NCBI RefSeq assembly: GCF_035984415.1
Contig: NZ_CP130720.1
Location: forward strand, 6,138,001-6,202,000
DNA: 64,000 nucleotides
From: Streptomyces sp. NBC_01296
GTDB lineage: Bacteria; Actinomycetota; Actinomycetes; Streptomycetales; Streptomycetaceae
Direction: 5' to 3'
Positions 42,654-50,666 of this stretch are shown in pieces. The notes under the pieces are model-generated. The model was given only the letters and a program-made list of their open reading frames with translations. It was not told where the DNA came from and did not search any database. Position numbers and translations under genes: made by a program. Each line of letters opens with the position of its first letter. Within the stretch, counting starts at the first letter, position 1.

Positions 42654-42680
42654 CGAAGGCCGCCCCTCGGGCGGCCTTCG
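42654..42680 (-). terminator. trp attenuator hairpin
   Basis: CGAAGGCCGCCC pairs perfectly with GGGCGGCCTTCG, 12 bp with a 3-base loop, 11 bases after the trpL stop codon on the minus strand, followed by GTGCTTTCC. Position between leader peptide and trpEG fits attenuation by ribosome stalling at the Trp codons. Confidence 0.75.
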
Positions 42681-42691
42681 CGTCGTGCGTG

Positions 42692-42763
42692 TCAGTGGGT
42701 ACGCGCGAGAAGTGGGCCGCCGGGAGCGGGCCACCACCAGTTCTGGTTCGAGAGCGCGTACAT
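42692..42763 (-). CDS. trpL: Tryptophan leader peptide
   Basis: A 23-codon ORF begins MYALSNQNWWWPAPGG and ends ARTH. Three consecutive Trp codons (residues 9-11) mark it as a trp leader; Streptomyces leaders with NWWW are known. TATCGT (42776-42771) lies 7 bases before the ATG, so the mRNA is predicted to be leaderless. When charged tRNA-Trp is scarce, the ribosome would stall at the Trp codons and alter folding of the hairpin downstream, relieving attenuation of trpEG. Confidence 0.88.
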   Translation of the reverse strand: MYALSNQNWWWPAPGGPLLARTH

Positions 42764-42793
42764 GCCGTCGACGATAGCCCACCCGCACCCGCA

Positions 42794-42807
42794 GAGACAC
42801 CCGTCTC
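42794..42807. promoter_or_regulatory. GAGAC-GTCTC palindrome between trpL and DAHP synthase
   Basis: GAGAC (42794-42798) and GTCTC (42803-42807) are inverted around four bases. The site overlaps the expected -35 of trpL and lies upstream of the divergent DAHP synthase promoter, so one regulator could control both aromatic genes. No known binding protein is assigned. Confidence 0.35.
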
Positions 42808-42824
42808 ACGGAGTGGGCACCGGG

Positions 42825-42852
42825 CTGGACGTGACGCAAGACGCCGTAATGT
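42825..42852 (+). promoter_or_regulatory. Promoter of DAHP synthase
   Basis: CTGGAC (42825-42830) and TAATGT (42847-42852) are spaced by 16 bases. The -10 is 7 bases before GTG 42860, so a leaderless mRNA is expected. Confidence 0.5.
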
Positions 42853-42859
42853 GTACGAG

Positions 42860-44215
42860 GTGACCGTGAACGCTGAAACCCAAGCCCCCGCCGCCAAGGC
42901 GACCTGGCGAGACCTTCCCGCGGCGCAGCAGCCTTCGTACCCCGATGCCGAGGCACTGCGCGCTGTCGTCGCGGACCTCGAGTCGTATCCTCCGCTCGTT
43001 TTCGCGGGCGAGTGCGACCAGCTGCGCGCCCGTCTGGGAGCCGTCGCCAAGGGCGAGGCGTTCCTGCTGCAGGGCGGCGACTGTGCCGAGGCCTTCGACG
43101 CCGTGTCCGCCGAGCACATCCGAGCCAAGCTGAAGACGCTGCTCCAGATGAGCGCCGTCCTGACGTACGCGGCCTCCGTGCCGGTCGTCAAGGTCGGCCG
43201 CATCGCCGGCCAGTACTCCAAGCCGCGCTCCAAGGACACCGAGACCCGCGACGGCGTCACCCTGCCGACCTACCGCGGCGACTCCGTCAACGGCTTCGCC
43301 TTCACCGAAGGGGACCGGATCCCGGACCCCGAGCGGCTGAAGCGCATGTACCACGCGTCCGCGTCGACGCTGAACCTGGTGCGCGCCTTCACCACCGGCG
43401 GTTACGCCGACCTGCGCCAGGTGCACGCCTGGAACCAGGACTTCGTGAAGTCCTCCCCGTCCGGGCAGCGCTACGAGCAGCTCGCGCGGGAGATCGACAA
43501 CGCGCTGAACTTCATGAAGGCGTGCGGTACCGACCCGGCCGAGTTCAAGGCCGTCGAGTTCTACGCCTCCCACGAGGCGCTGCTGCTCGACTACGAGGGC
43601 GCGCTGACCCGCACCGACTCGCGTACCGGCAAGCTGTACGACACCTCCGGCCACATGGTCTGGATCGGTGAGCGCACGCGCCAGCTGGACCACGCGCACA
43701 TCGAGTTCTGCTCGCAGATCTCCAACCCGATCGGCATCAAGCTCGGCCCGACCACCACGGTGGACGAGGCGCTGACGTACATCGACCGCCTGGACCCCGA
43801 GCGCGAGCCGGGCCGGCTGACCTTCGTCGTCCGCATGGGCGCCGACAAGGTCCGCGACAAGCTCCCCGAGCTGGTCGAGAAGGTCACGGCCTCGGGCGCG
43901 ACCGTCGCCTGGGTCACCGACCCGATGCACGGCAACACCTTCGAGGCGGCCTCCGGCCACAAGACGCGCCGTTTCGACGACGTGCTCGACGAGGTCAAGG
44001 GCTTCTTCGAGGTCCACAAGGGCCTCGGCACCCACCCGGGCGGCATCCACGTCGAGCTCACCGGTGACGACGTCACCGAGTGCGTGGGCGGCGGCGACGA
44101 GATCTTCGTCGACGACCTGCACCAGCGCTACGAGACGGCCTGCGACCCGCGGCTCAACCGCAGCCAGTCCCTGGACCTGGCCTTCCTCGTCGCGGAGATG
44201 TACCGCGATCAGTAA
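42860..44215 (+). CDS. aroH: Class II 3-deoxy-7-phosphoheptulonate (DAHP) synthase
   Basis: The 451-residue enzyme condenses phosphoenolpyruvate and erythrose 4-phosphate, the first shikimate step. Class II (plant-like) features include LLQGGDCAEAF with the metal cysteine, the phosphate-binding YSKPRS and GERTRQLDHAHIEF, and the metal-binding TDPMHGNT. GTG at 42860 is preferred over 42851 and 42866 because the TAATGT hexamer is 7 bases upstream. It is divergent from trpL-trpEG, so flux into chorismate and its use for tryptophan are transcribed from one intergenic region. A 20-bp terminator follows. Confidence 0.94.
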   Translation: MTVNAETQAPAAKATWRDLPAAQQPSYPDAEALRAVVADLESYPPLVFAGECDQLRARLGAVAKGEAFLLQGGDCAEAFDAVSAEHIRAKLKTLLQMSAVLTYAASVPVVKVGRIAGQYSKPRSKDTETRDGVTLPTYRGDSVNGFAFTEGDRIPDPERLKRMYHASASTLNLVRAFTTGGYADLRQVHAWNQDFVKSSPSGQRYEQLAREIDNALNFMKACGTDPAEFKAVEFYASHEALLLDYEGALTRTDSRTGKLYDTSGHMVWIGERTRQLDHAHIEFCSQISNPIGIKLGPTTTVDEALTYIDRLDPEREPGRLTFVVRMGADKVRDKLPELVEKVTASGATVAWVTDPMHGNTFEAASGHKTRRFDDVLDEVKGFFEVHKGLGTHPGGIHVELTGDDVTECVGGGDEIFVDDLHQRYETACDPRLNRSQSLDLAFLVAEMYRDQ

Positions 44216-44225
44216 GTAGCTTCGT

Positions 44226-44270
44226 ACGACGGTGGGGCACGGATCGATGTGATCCGTGCCCCACCGTCGT
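44226..44270 (+). terminator. Strong terminator of DAHP synthase
   Basis: A perfect 20-bp stem (44226-44245 with 44251-44270, beginning ACGACGGTGG and closing with CCACCGTCGT) has a 5-base loop GATGT. It is among the longest perfect hairpins in the window. Confidence 0.92.
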
Positions 44271-44307
44271 TCTCAGGGCTTTTGGGCGAGCCTCACTTTG
44301 GGTACGG

Positions 44308-44326
44308 TTAGGTAAGCCTCACCGAA
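44308..44326 (+). promoter_or_regulatory. Iron box (DmdR/IdeR type) upstream of bfd
   Basis: TTAGGTAAGCCTCACCGAA closely follows the actinobacterial iron-regulator consensus TTAGGTTAGGCTCACCTAA. A weaker relative, TTGGGCGAGCCTCACTTT (44282-44299), lies upstream. Binding of Fe-loaded DmdR would repress the bfd gene starting at 44371. Confidence 0.75.
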
Positions 44327-44370
44327 TAGGGGATGGCTGCAGAACCATTCCTGCCAGGGAGGTGAACCGC

Positions 44371-44610
44371 GTGTACGTCTGCTCTTGCTTCGGGATCACC
44401 GACAAGCAGGTCAAGGATCACGCGGCCGCCGGGGCCTGCACCCCCCGCCAGATCGCCTCGGTCACCAAGGCCGGCACCGACTGCGGATCCTGCGTGCGCA
44501 CCATCCAGGGCATCCTGGGCCGCGGGGCCTGCCCGCGCCGGGAGCTGCTGGAGAAGGGCAACGCGGCAGCCGTGCTCGCCGTCGACCCGGAGCTCGCGGA
44601 AGCCGCGTAA
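44371..44610 (+). CDS. bfd: Bacterioferritin-associated ferredoxin
   Basis: The 79-residue protein has the Bfd 2Fe-2S pattern CxC (Cys4, Cys6) and CxxC (DCGSC, near 38-41). Bfd docks on bacterioferritin and donates electrons to release stored iron. GTG at 44371 is preceded by GGGAGGTGA with 6-base spacing. It is convergent with bfr, and the iron box upstream fits induction under iron starvation, when mobilisation of iron is needed. Confidence 0.92.
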   Translation: MYVCSCFGITDKQVKDHAAAGACTPRQIASVTKAGTDCGSCVRTIQGILGRGACPRRELLEKGNAAAVLAVDPELAEAA

Positions 44611-44640
44611 GGCGTCGGGCCCGCAGGGTATCGCTGCGGC

Positions 44641-45120
44641 TCAGCTCTCCGGCTGCTCGATCAGCTGCGCGATGTAGAGCGGCTCCCCGATGCTCTCGAT
44701 GAGCTCCAGCTGGGTGTCGAGGTAGTCGATGTGGTGCTCCTCGTCCCCCAGGATCTCCTCGAAGAGGCGCGCCGAGGTCACGTCGCCCTTGCCGCGCATC
44801 ACCTCGATCCCGCGCTTGAGGCGGTCGATTGCCTCGACCTCGACCTGCCGGTCCGCCTGGAACATCTCCGTCAGGGTCTGGCCGACCCGTACGTGGAAGA
44901 GGCGCTGGTAGTTCGGCAGCCCGTCCAGCATGAGGATGCGCTCGGTGATCTTGTCCGCGTGCTTCATCTCGTCGATGGACTCGGCACGGGTGTAGTTCGC
45001 GAGCTTGGTCCAACCCTTGTTGTCCTGGATCCGGTAGTGGAGCCAGTACTGGTTGATCGCCGTGAGCTCGCCGGTCAACTGCTCGTTCAGAAACTCGAGG
45101 ACCTCGGGGTCGCCCTGCAT
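44641..45120 (-). CDS. bfr: Bacterioferritin
   Basis: The 159-residue subunit forms a 24-mer iron-storage shell. All ferroxidase ligands are in canonical positions: Glu18, Glu51, His54, Glu94, Glu127 and His130. Met52 for inter-subunit haem is also present. GGAAGGAG lies 9 bases before the ATG. It is convergent with bfd; no iron box is evident in its own upstream region, which is consistent with bfr and bfd being expressed under opposite iron conditions. Confidence 0.95.
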   Translation of the reverse strand: MQGDPEVLEFLNEQLTGELTAINQYWLHYRIQDNKGWTKLANYTRAESIDEMKHADKITERILMLDGLPNYQRLFHVRVGQTLTEMFQADRQVEVEAIDRLKRGIEVMRGKGDVTSARLFEEILGDEEHHIDYLDTQLELIESIGEPLYIAQLIEQPES

Positions 45121-45321
45121 CGCAGAGGCTCCTTCCAGGCAATGTCAGCTGTGTGACGGGTCTGGGGGTACTTCCCGGCCGTGGCTGGGGGAGTGCGCGC
45201 ATCCTTGCACCGCCGCAGGGGAGCGTCCAGTAAGTGCCTCCTTAGTGTGAGTTGCCGTGACTTGCCCGTATAGGGGCATACCTGGTCGTGACCACCCCGC
45301 CACGTCTGTCACCATGGAGGC

Positions 45322-45954
45322 ATGGGTCAGCCGGAAAGCCGGGAATCTCCGGGAGCAGAGCAGCTGGAGCTTCCACCGGGGCAGCGGTTGCAGCGAGGCT
45401 GGCCGGTCACCCACTACGGCCCGGTCCCCAAGTTCAAGCCCGACCGTTGGGAGTTCCGCGTCTTCGGAGCCACCGCCGACGGTGACAAGCGCTGCTGGAA
45501 CCACGAGGAATTCACGGCCCTGCCGTTCGAATCGGTCGTGGCGGACCTGCACTGCGTGACGAAGTTCAGCATGCAGGGCGCCGAATGGGGCGGGATCCTC
45601 GCCCGCGACATCCTCGCCCTGGCGCCGCCGTCGCCGCAGGTCACGCACGTGATGGTGTGGGCCGAGTACGGCTTCAGCTCCAATCTGCGGCTGGCCGACT
45701 TCGCCTCCGACCGGACCGTCTTCGCCACCCACGAGGGTGGTGAACTGCTCACCGCCGAACACGGTTTCCCGGTGCGGCTCGTGGTCCCGCACCTGTACGC
45801 CTGGAAGGGCCCGAAGTGGGTCCGCGGCGTCGAGTACATGACCGCCGACCGCCGCGGCTTCTGGGAGGAGCGCGGCTACCACAACATCGGCGACGCCTGG
45901 CGCGAGCAGCGCTACTCGTACCAGGAGGAGCCGGGGGACGGCCCCGAGATCTAG
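45322..45954 (+). CDS. Sulfite-oxidase-fold molybdoenzyme (MsrP/SUOX-like)
   Basis: The 210-residue protein shows the oxidoreductase molybdopterin domain: RGWPVTHYGPVP, WEFRVFG, the molybdenum-ligand cysteine in DLHCVTKFS (Cys78), and LVVPHLYAWKGPKWVRGVEYM. It would be a single-domain molybdopterin enzyme of sulfite oxidase type. No Tat or Sec signal is visible, so it appears cytoplasmic and may serve a partner reductase. ATG at 45322 lies one base after GGAGG, too close for ordinary use, so the start is uncertain. A 15-bp terminator follows. Confidence 0.8.
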   Translation: MGQPESRESPGAEQLELPPGQRLQRGWPVTHYGPVPKFKPDRWEFRVFGATADGDKRCWNHEEFTALPFESVVADLHCVTKFSMQGAEWGGILARDILALAPPSPQVTHVMVWAEYGFSSNLRLADFASDRTVFATHEGGELLTAEHGFPVRLVVPHLYAWKGPKWVRGVEYMTADRRGFWEERGYHNIGDAWREQRYSYQEEPGDGPEI

Positions 45955-45955
45955 G

Positions 45956-46000
45956 CGTCTCTTTCGGATCTCGTCGGCGAGGCGTGATCCGAAAGAGACG
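45956..46000. terminator. Terminator between convergent genes
   Basis: CGTCTCTTTCGGATC (45956-45970) pairs perfectly with GATCCGAAAGAGACG (45986-46000) across 15 bases. Confidence 0.85.
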
Positions 46001-46018
46001 GCCTGGCCCGGCCGACCT

Positions 46019-46561
<543 letters not shown>

Positions 46562-46611
46562 CGGAACCCCCTGGGAACGCCGGACTACGGTCCTGCAGTG
46601 AGCAGAACCGT

Positions 46612-46628
46612 ATACCCCCCAGGGGTAT
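46612..46628 (-). promoter_or_regulatory. CsoR-type copper operator upstream of DUF4396 gene
   Basis: ATACCCC (46612-46618) and GGGGTAT (46622-46628) are perfect inverted arms around CCA, matching the TACCC...GGGTA pattern of CsoR operators in Streptomyces. It is centred about 60 bases before the ATG of the His-rich protein, a normal promoter position. Confidence 0.65.
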
Positions 46629-46639
46629 TCCTCAACGGA

Positions 46640-47509
46640 TCAGTGGAGCTCGCGCAGCTCCTTCAGCAGCGCCACGTCCGCCGCGTGGCCTTCCTTGCCG
46701 CCCGGCGTCTCGATGATCAGCGGGACGCCCTCCGTCGCGGGGTGCGTGAACAGCTCGGCGAAGGCGTCCCGGCCGATGTGGCCCTGCCCGATGTTGGCGT
46801 GGCGGTCCTTGTGGGCGCCCACGCCCTCCTTCGAGTCGTTCGCGTGGATCAGCTTCAGCCGCCCCTGGCCCACCGTGTCCACCAGCAGGTCCAGCGTCTG
46901 CTTGGCGCCGCCCGGCTCCGCCAGATCGTGCCCAGCGGCGAAGATGTGGCAGGTGTCCAGGCAGATCCCGAGCTTCGGGTGGTGCTCCAGGGCCTCGAAG
47001 TACGGGCCGAAGTCCCACGTCCGCGAGCACAGTGAGGAGCCCTGCCCGGCCGTGGACTCCAGCAGCAGGAACGGGTCGTCGTCGTGCACCAGCTCGTCCA
47101 GCAGCGGCAGCATGTGCTCCCTGACCTGCGCGTACGCCGCCTCGCGCGGGCGTCCTCCGGTCGCCGAGCCGGTGTGGACGACCACCCCGAGCGCACCGAT
47201 CTCCCGGCCGCGGCGCAGCGAGTGCCGCAGCGACTCCACCGACTTCTCCACGGTCGCCTCGGTGTGCGAGCCGAAGTTGATCAGGTACGGCGCGTGCACG
47301 TACGCCGGGACCGACCCGGCCGCGCACCCGGCCCGGAACAGCTCGTCCTGCGCCGGGTTCCCGACCGGGGTGGCCCAGCCGCGGGGATTGGCCACGAAGA
47401 CCTGGACGGCCTCCGCACCCATCTCCCGCGCGTACGTCAGCCCCACCGAGGCGAGCCCGCCGGCGACGGGGACGTGCCCGCCCACCGGATTGCGCATGGC
47501 CTGGTCCAT
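46640..47509 (-). CDS. nfo: Endonuclease IV (AP endonuclease)
   Basis: The 289-residue TIM-barrel enzyme of the Nfo family cleaves DNA at abasic sites. Zinc-ligand regions are present: YVHAPY, VVHTGS, LLLESTAGQG, CLDTCHIFAAG, HANDSKEGVGAHKDRHANIGQG and IETPGG. The C-terminus matches family length. ATG at 47509 is used; ATG at 47497 is an alternative. It starts 6 bases after the kinase stop codon, so it is probably co-transcribed with that gene. Confidence 0.92.
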   Translation of the reverse strand: MDQAMRNPVGGHVPVAGGLASVGLTYAREMGAEAVQVFVANPRGWATPVGNPAQDELFRAGCAAGSVPAYVHAPYLINFGSHTEATVEKSVESLRHSLRRGREIGALGVVVHTGSATGGRPREAAYAQVREHMLPLLDELVHDDDPFLLLESTAGQGSSLCSRTWDFGPYFEALEHHPKLGICLDTCHIFAAGHDLAEPGGAKQTLDLLVDTVGQGRLKLIHANDSKEGVGAHKDRHANIGQGHIGRDAFAELFTHPATEGVPLIIETPGGKEGHAADVALLKELRELH

Positions 47510-47515
47510 CCGCCG

Positions 47516-49432
47516 CTACAGCCCCTTGGTCCGCAGGACGATCGTGCTGCCCTCGGGGGCGCTCTGGCCGCCCGGCACCGACTGGGCGTCCACCGTGTTG
47601 CTGAAGGCCAGGAACGGGCGCTCCACCTTCACCTTGAAACCGGCTGCCTCCAGCGTCCTGCGGGCCACGTCCGCCTCCTGGCCGGTCACGTTCGGCACCG
47701 GGATCTGCCGGGGGCCCTTGGACACGGTGAGCGTCACCGTGTCACCCGTCGCGGCCTGCGCTCCGGCGCCGATCGACTGGTTGGCGACCGTACCGGCCGG
47801 GAACGGCGAGTTGACCTGCTCGGCGGCCGTCTCGACCTTGAGGCCGGCGTCCTGGAGGGTGGCCCGTGCCTGGTCGAGGGGGCGTCCGGCCACGTTCGGC
47901 ACCTGCACCGGCCGGCCCTTGCTGACCAGGATCGCGACCGCGGTGTCGGTCGGCCGCTTCTGCCCGCCCGTCGGGTCGGTACTGATCACCGAGCCCTGGG
48001 CGATGTCCTGGCTGAACGCCTGGGTGACCAGGCCCGGCGCCAGACCGCTCTTGGTCAGCTCGGCCTTCGCGTCCTCCAGCGTCGTGCCCTTCACATCCGG
48101 TACGACGACGACCTCCGGGCCGCGCGAGACCGTGAGCACGACCGCGCCGTTGCCGCGGATGCGCTTGCCGCTCGCGGGGTCGGAGTTCATCACCGTCCCG
48201 CGGTCGAAGGCGTCGCTGAACTTCCGGTCGATCCGCTTCACGCCGAGGCCGGCCGCGGACAGCTCGGACTTGGCCTGCGCCTCGGTCTTCCCGAGCAGGT
48301 TGGGGACCTTCGTGAACTGGCCGGCGTTGATGTACCAGACCCCGGTGCCCAGACCGAGCGCGAGCAGCACCCCGGCGATCACGAGCAGCGTGCCGCGCCG
48401 CGGCCTGCGCGGAGCCGGCGGCGCCGCCTGGGCCGGTGCGGGCTCCGGGCGGTCCGGGAGCTCCAGCCGGGAGGTGAGGTTCACGGGCGGCTGCGCCGCG
48501 ACGGGCCGCGGGATCACGCCGGTGCGGTCCTCGGTGGCGCTCCGCGTCCCGGCACGCGCCTGCGGCGGCACGGCGTCGAGGTCGGCGTCACTGAGCACCG
48601 CGCGGGCGTCGAGGGTCAGCCCGAGCAGGGCGGCGGCGTCGGAGGGGCGCAGCTCCGGATCGCGGGCCGCGGCGTACGCGACGAGCTGGTCCAGGACGCC
48701 CGGCAGCCCCGGGACGGCGGCCGACGGCTGCGGCACGTCCTCGTGCAGGTGCTGGTAGAGCACCTGGGCGGGAGTGGCGCCGGAGTGCGGCTTGGAGCCG
48801 GTGAGCATCTCGTACAGGACGACACCGCAGGCGTAGACGTCCACGCGGGTGTCGCCGCTGCCGCTCTCGATCTGCTCGGGGGCGAGGTAGGAGACGGTGC
48901 CGAGGACGGAGCCGGTGGTGCTGGTGACCGAGTCGACGGACCGGACCAGCCCGAAGTCCGCCACCTTGACCCGGCCGTCGTCGCCGATCAGGACGTTCTC
49001 GGGCTTCATGTCGCGGTGCACGAATCCGGCCCGGTGGGCGGCGCCGAGCGCGGCCAGGACGGGCTCGAGGATGTCGAGGGCGGCGCGGGGCTGGAGCGCG
49101 CCGCGCTCGCGGAGCACGTCGCGCAGGGTGCAGCCGGAGACGTACTCCATGGCGAGGTACGTGTACGGCCCGTCGGTGCCCTGGTCGAAGACGGCGACGA
49201 CGTTGGGGTGCGCGAGGCGGGCCACGGACTTGGCCTCGCGGATGAACCGGTCGACGAAGCCGCCGTCGGCGGCGAGCGCCGGGTGCATCACCTTCAGCGC
49301 GAGCACGCGGTCGAGGCGGGTGTCGACGGCCCGGTAGACCGTGGCCATCCCGCCGGCCGCGATGCGGGCGTCGACGCGGTAGCGGCCGTCGAGTGTCTGC
49401 CCGACGAGGGGGTCATCCAGGGTCGTATCCAC
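47516..49432 (-). CDS. Ser/Thr protein kinase with PASTA domains (PknL position)
   Basis: The 638-residue protein has a Hanks-type kinase domain (about 15-275: Lys47, HRDMKPEN with Asp141, DFG with Asp159, APE). A Pro-rich juxtamembrane segment and one helix (about 347-368, TLLVIAGVLLALGLGTGVWYI) follow, then four extracellular PASTA repeats. It would sense muropeptides or lipid II outside and phosphorylate proteins inside. TAGAAT (49444-49439) lies 6 bases before GTG 49432, so it is probably leaderless. Position near an Rv2175c-like gene suggests PknL orthology, although mycobacterial PknL lacks PASTA repeats. Confidence 0.92.
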   Translation of the reverse strand: MDTTLDDPLVGQTLDGRYRVDARIAAGGMATVYRAVDTRLDRVLALKVMHPALAADGGFVDRFIREAKSVARLAHPNVVAVFDQGTDGPYTYLAMEYVSGCTLRDVLRERGALQPRAALDILEPVLAALGAAHRAGFVHRDMKPENVLIGDDGRVKVADFGLVRSVDSVTSTTGSVLGTVSYLAPEQIESGSGDTRVDVYACGVVLYEMLTGSKPHSGATPAQVLYQHLHEDVPQPSAAVPGLPGVLDQLVAYAAARDPELRPSDAAALLGLTLDARAVLSDADLDAVPPQARAGTRSATEDRTGVIPRPVAAQPPVNLTSRLELPDRPEPAPAQAAPPAPRRPRRGTLLVIAGVLLALGLGTGVWYINAGQFTKVPNLLGKTEAQAKSELSAAGLGVKRIDRKFSDAFDRGTVMNSDPASGKRIRGNGAVVLTVSRGPEVVVVPDVKGTTLEDAKAELTKSGLAPGLVTQAFSQDIAQGSVISTDPTGGQKRPTDTAVAILVSKGRPVQVPNVAGRPLDQARATLQDAGLKVETAAEQVNSPFPAGTVANQSIGAGAQAATGDTVTLTVSKGPRQIPVPNVTGQEADVARRTLEAAGFKVKVERPFLAFSNTVDAQSVPGGQSAPEGSTIVLRTKGL

Positions 49433-49565
49433 CCGGCGATTCTACGAGCGTGGGTCGGAGTCCTGTCCCGGGTGGTGGTTTGTTGCAGCGCAGCTGTGAC
49501 GTGTGGGTTCGGCTTCGCTGGTCAGGCGGGGTGCGGTAGCCCGCTGTGTGGGGTTTTTCTCCCCG

Positions 49566-49606
49566 CGAACGCCGGCGGGCCGGAAGATCCGGCCCGCCGG
49601 CGTTCG
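49566..49606 (-). terminator. Terminator of the thiO-thiS-thiG operon
   Basis: A perfect 18-bp stem (49566-49583 with 49589-49606, arms starting CGAACGCC and ending GGCGTTCG) has the loop AAGAT. The intergenic region from here to 49432 holds only the kinase promoter. Confidence 0.85.
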
Positions 49607-49665
49607 AGGACCGGGGGCGCGGGAGCCGTCCCCCGCGACGGCGCCGCACCCGGCAGCGGACGCGG

Positions 49666-50460
49666 TCAGAACGCCGGGCGTTCCGGGTCGAGGGTGGCGC
49701 GGCCCTCGGTCGGGGACGAGGCCTCCGCGAAGCGGCGCTGCGGGATCCGGCCCGCGCGATGGGCCAGGCGGCCCGCCGAAACCGCGTCGCGCATCGCCGC
49801 CGCCATCAGGACAGGGGCCTGCGCCCGCGTCACCGCCGAGGCCAGCATCACCGCCGCGCAGCCCAGCTCCATCGCCAGGGCCACGTCCGACGCCGTGCCG
49901 GCTCCGGCGTCCAGGATCACCGGAACCCCCGCCCGCTCCGCGATCAGCTCGAAGTTGTGCGGGTTGCGGATGCCCATCCCCGAGCCGATCGGAGACCCCA
50001 GCGGCATGATCGCCGCACAGCCCACGTCCTCCAGCTTGCGCGCGAGCACCGGGTCGTCGTTCGTGTACGGAAGGACCGTGAAACCCTCGTCCACCAGGGT
50101 CTCCGCAGCGTCCAGCAGTTCCACCCCGTCCGGCAGCAGGGTCCGCTCGTCGGCCACGACCTCGAGCTTGATCCAGTCCGTGCCCAGCGCCTCCCGCGCC
50201 AGGCGCGCCGTCAGCACCGCCTCGCCCGCCGTGAAGCACCCCGCCGTGTTGGGGAGCACGGAGATGCCCAGCCGGGTCAGCACCGACAGGACCGAGCCCT
50301 GGACCGTCGGGTCCAGCCGGCGCATCGCCACCGTCGTGAGCTCCGTACCGGACGCGATCAGCGCCCGTTCCAGGATGTCCAGGCTCGGCGCCCCGCCCGT
50401 CCCCATGATCAGACGGGACGAGAAGGTCCGGCCGGCCAGCACGAAAGCGTCGTCTGCCAT
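49666..50460 (-). CDS. thiG: Thiazole synthase
   Basis: ThiG (264 residues) forms the thiazole ring of thiamine from deoxyxylulose phosphate, dehydroglycine and ThiS-thiocarboxylate. The TIM barrel contains the Schiff-base lysine in TDWIKLEVV and the phosphate-binding ILDAGAGTASD and VMLASAVT. The ATG follows the thiS stop by 5 bases, and the ribosome site GGAGG lies within the end of thiS. Last gene of the riboswitch-controlled operon. Confidence 0.95.
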   Translation of the reverse strand: MADDAFVLAGRTFSSRLIMGTGGAPSLDILERALIASGTELTTVAMRRLDPTVQGSVLSVLTRLGISVLPNTAGCFTAGEAVLTARLAREALGTDWIKLEVVADERTLLPDGVELLDAAETLVDEGFTVLPYTNDDPVLARKLEDVGCAAIMPLGSPIGSGMGIRNPHNFELIAERAGVPVILDAGAGTASDVALAMELGCAAVMLASAVTRAQAPVLMAAAMRDAVSAGRLAHRAGRIPQRRFAEASSPTEGRATLDPERPAF

Positions 50461-50465
50461 CGCGC

Positions 50466-50666
50466 TCAGCCTCCCTGCACGGCGGTGAGGATCTCGACCC
50501 GGTCGCCCTCGCCCACCGGCGTGAGCGGCCACTGTCCGCGCGGGACCACCGTCTCGTTGAGTGCGGCCGCGACGCCGGACGGGGCCGCGGTCAGGATGGC
50601 GACCACCGCGTCGAGGGTGGTGCCGGCCGCGACCTCGCGCGGCTCGCCGTTGACGGAGATGGTCAT
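50466..50666 (-). CDS. thiS: Sulfur carrier protein ThiS
   Basis: The 66-residue ubiquitin-fold protein ends in the Gly-Gly needed for thiocarboxylate formation (TAVQGG). It begins MTISVNGEPREVAAGTTL, typical of ThiS. It carries sulfur to ThiG. The ATG overlaps the thiO stop (ATGA). The activating ThiF is not in this window, and the TusA-fused desulfurase at 2292 is one of two possible sulfur sources nearby. Confidence 0.94.
   Translation of the reverse strand: MTISVNGEPREVAAGTTLDAVVAILTAAPSGVAAALNETVVPRGQWPLTPVGEGDRVEILTAVQGG

Noticed and set aside
41990..42859. Upstream extension of the DAHP synthase frame
   Set aside because: It is antisense to trpEG and trpL; the leaderless GTG at 42860 explains the start.
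45215..45260. TAAG-TGCCTC-CTTA palindrome upstream of bfr
   Set aside because: Only four-base arms with a mismatch beyond; too weak to call an operator, and not an iron box.
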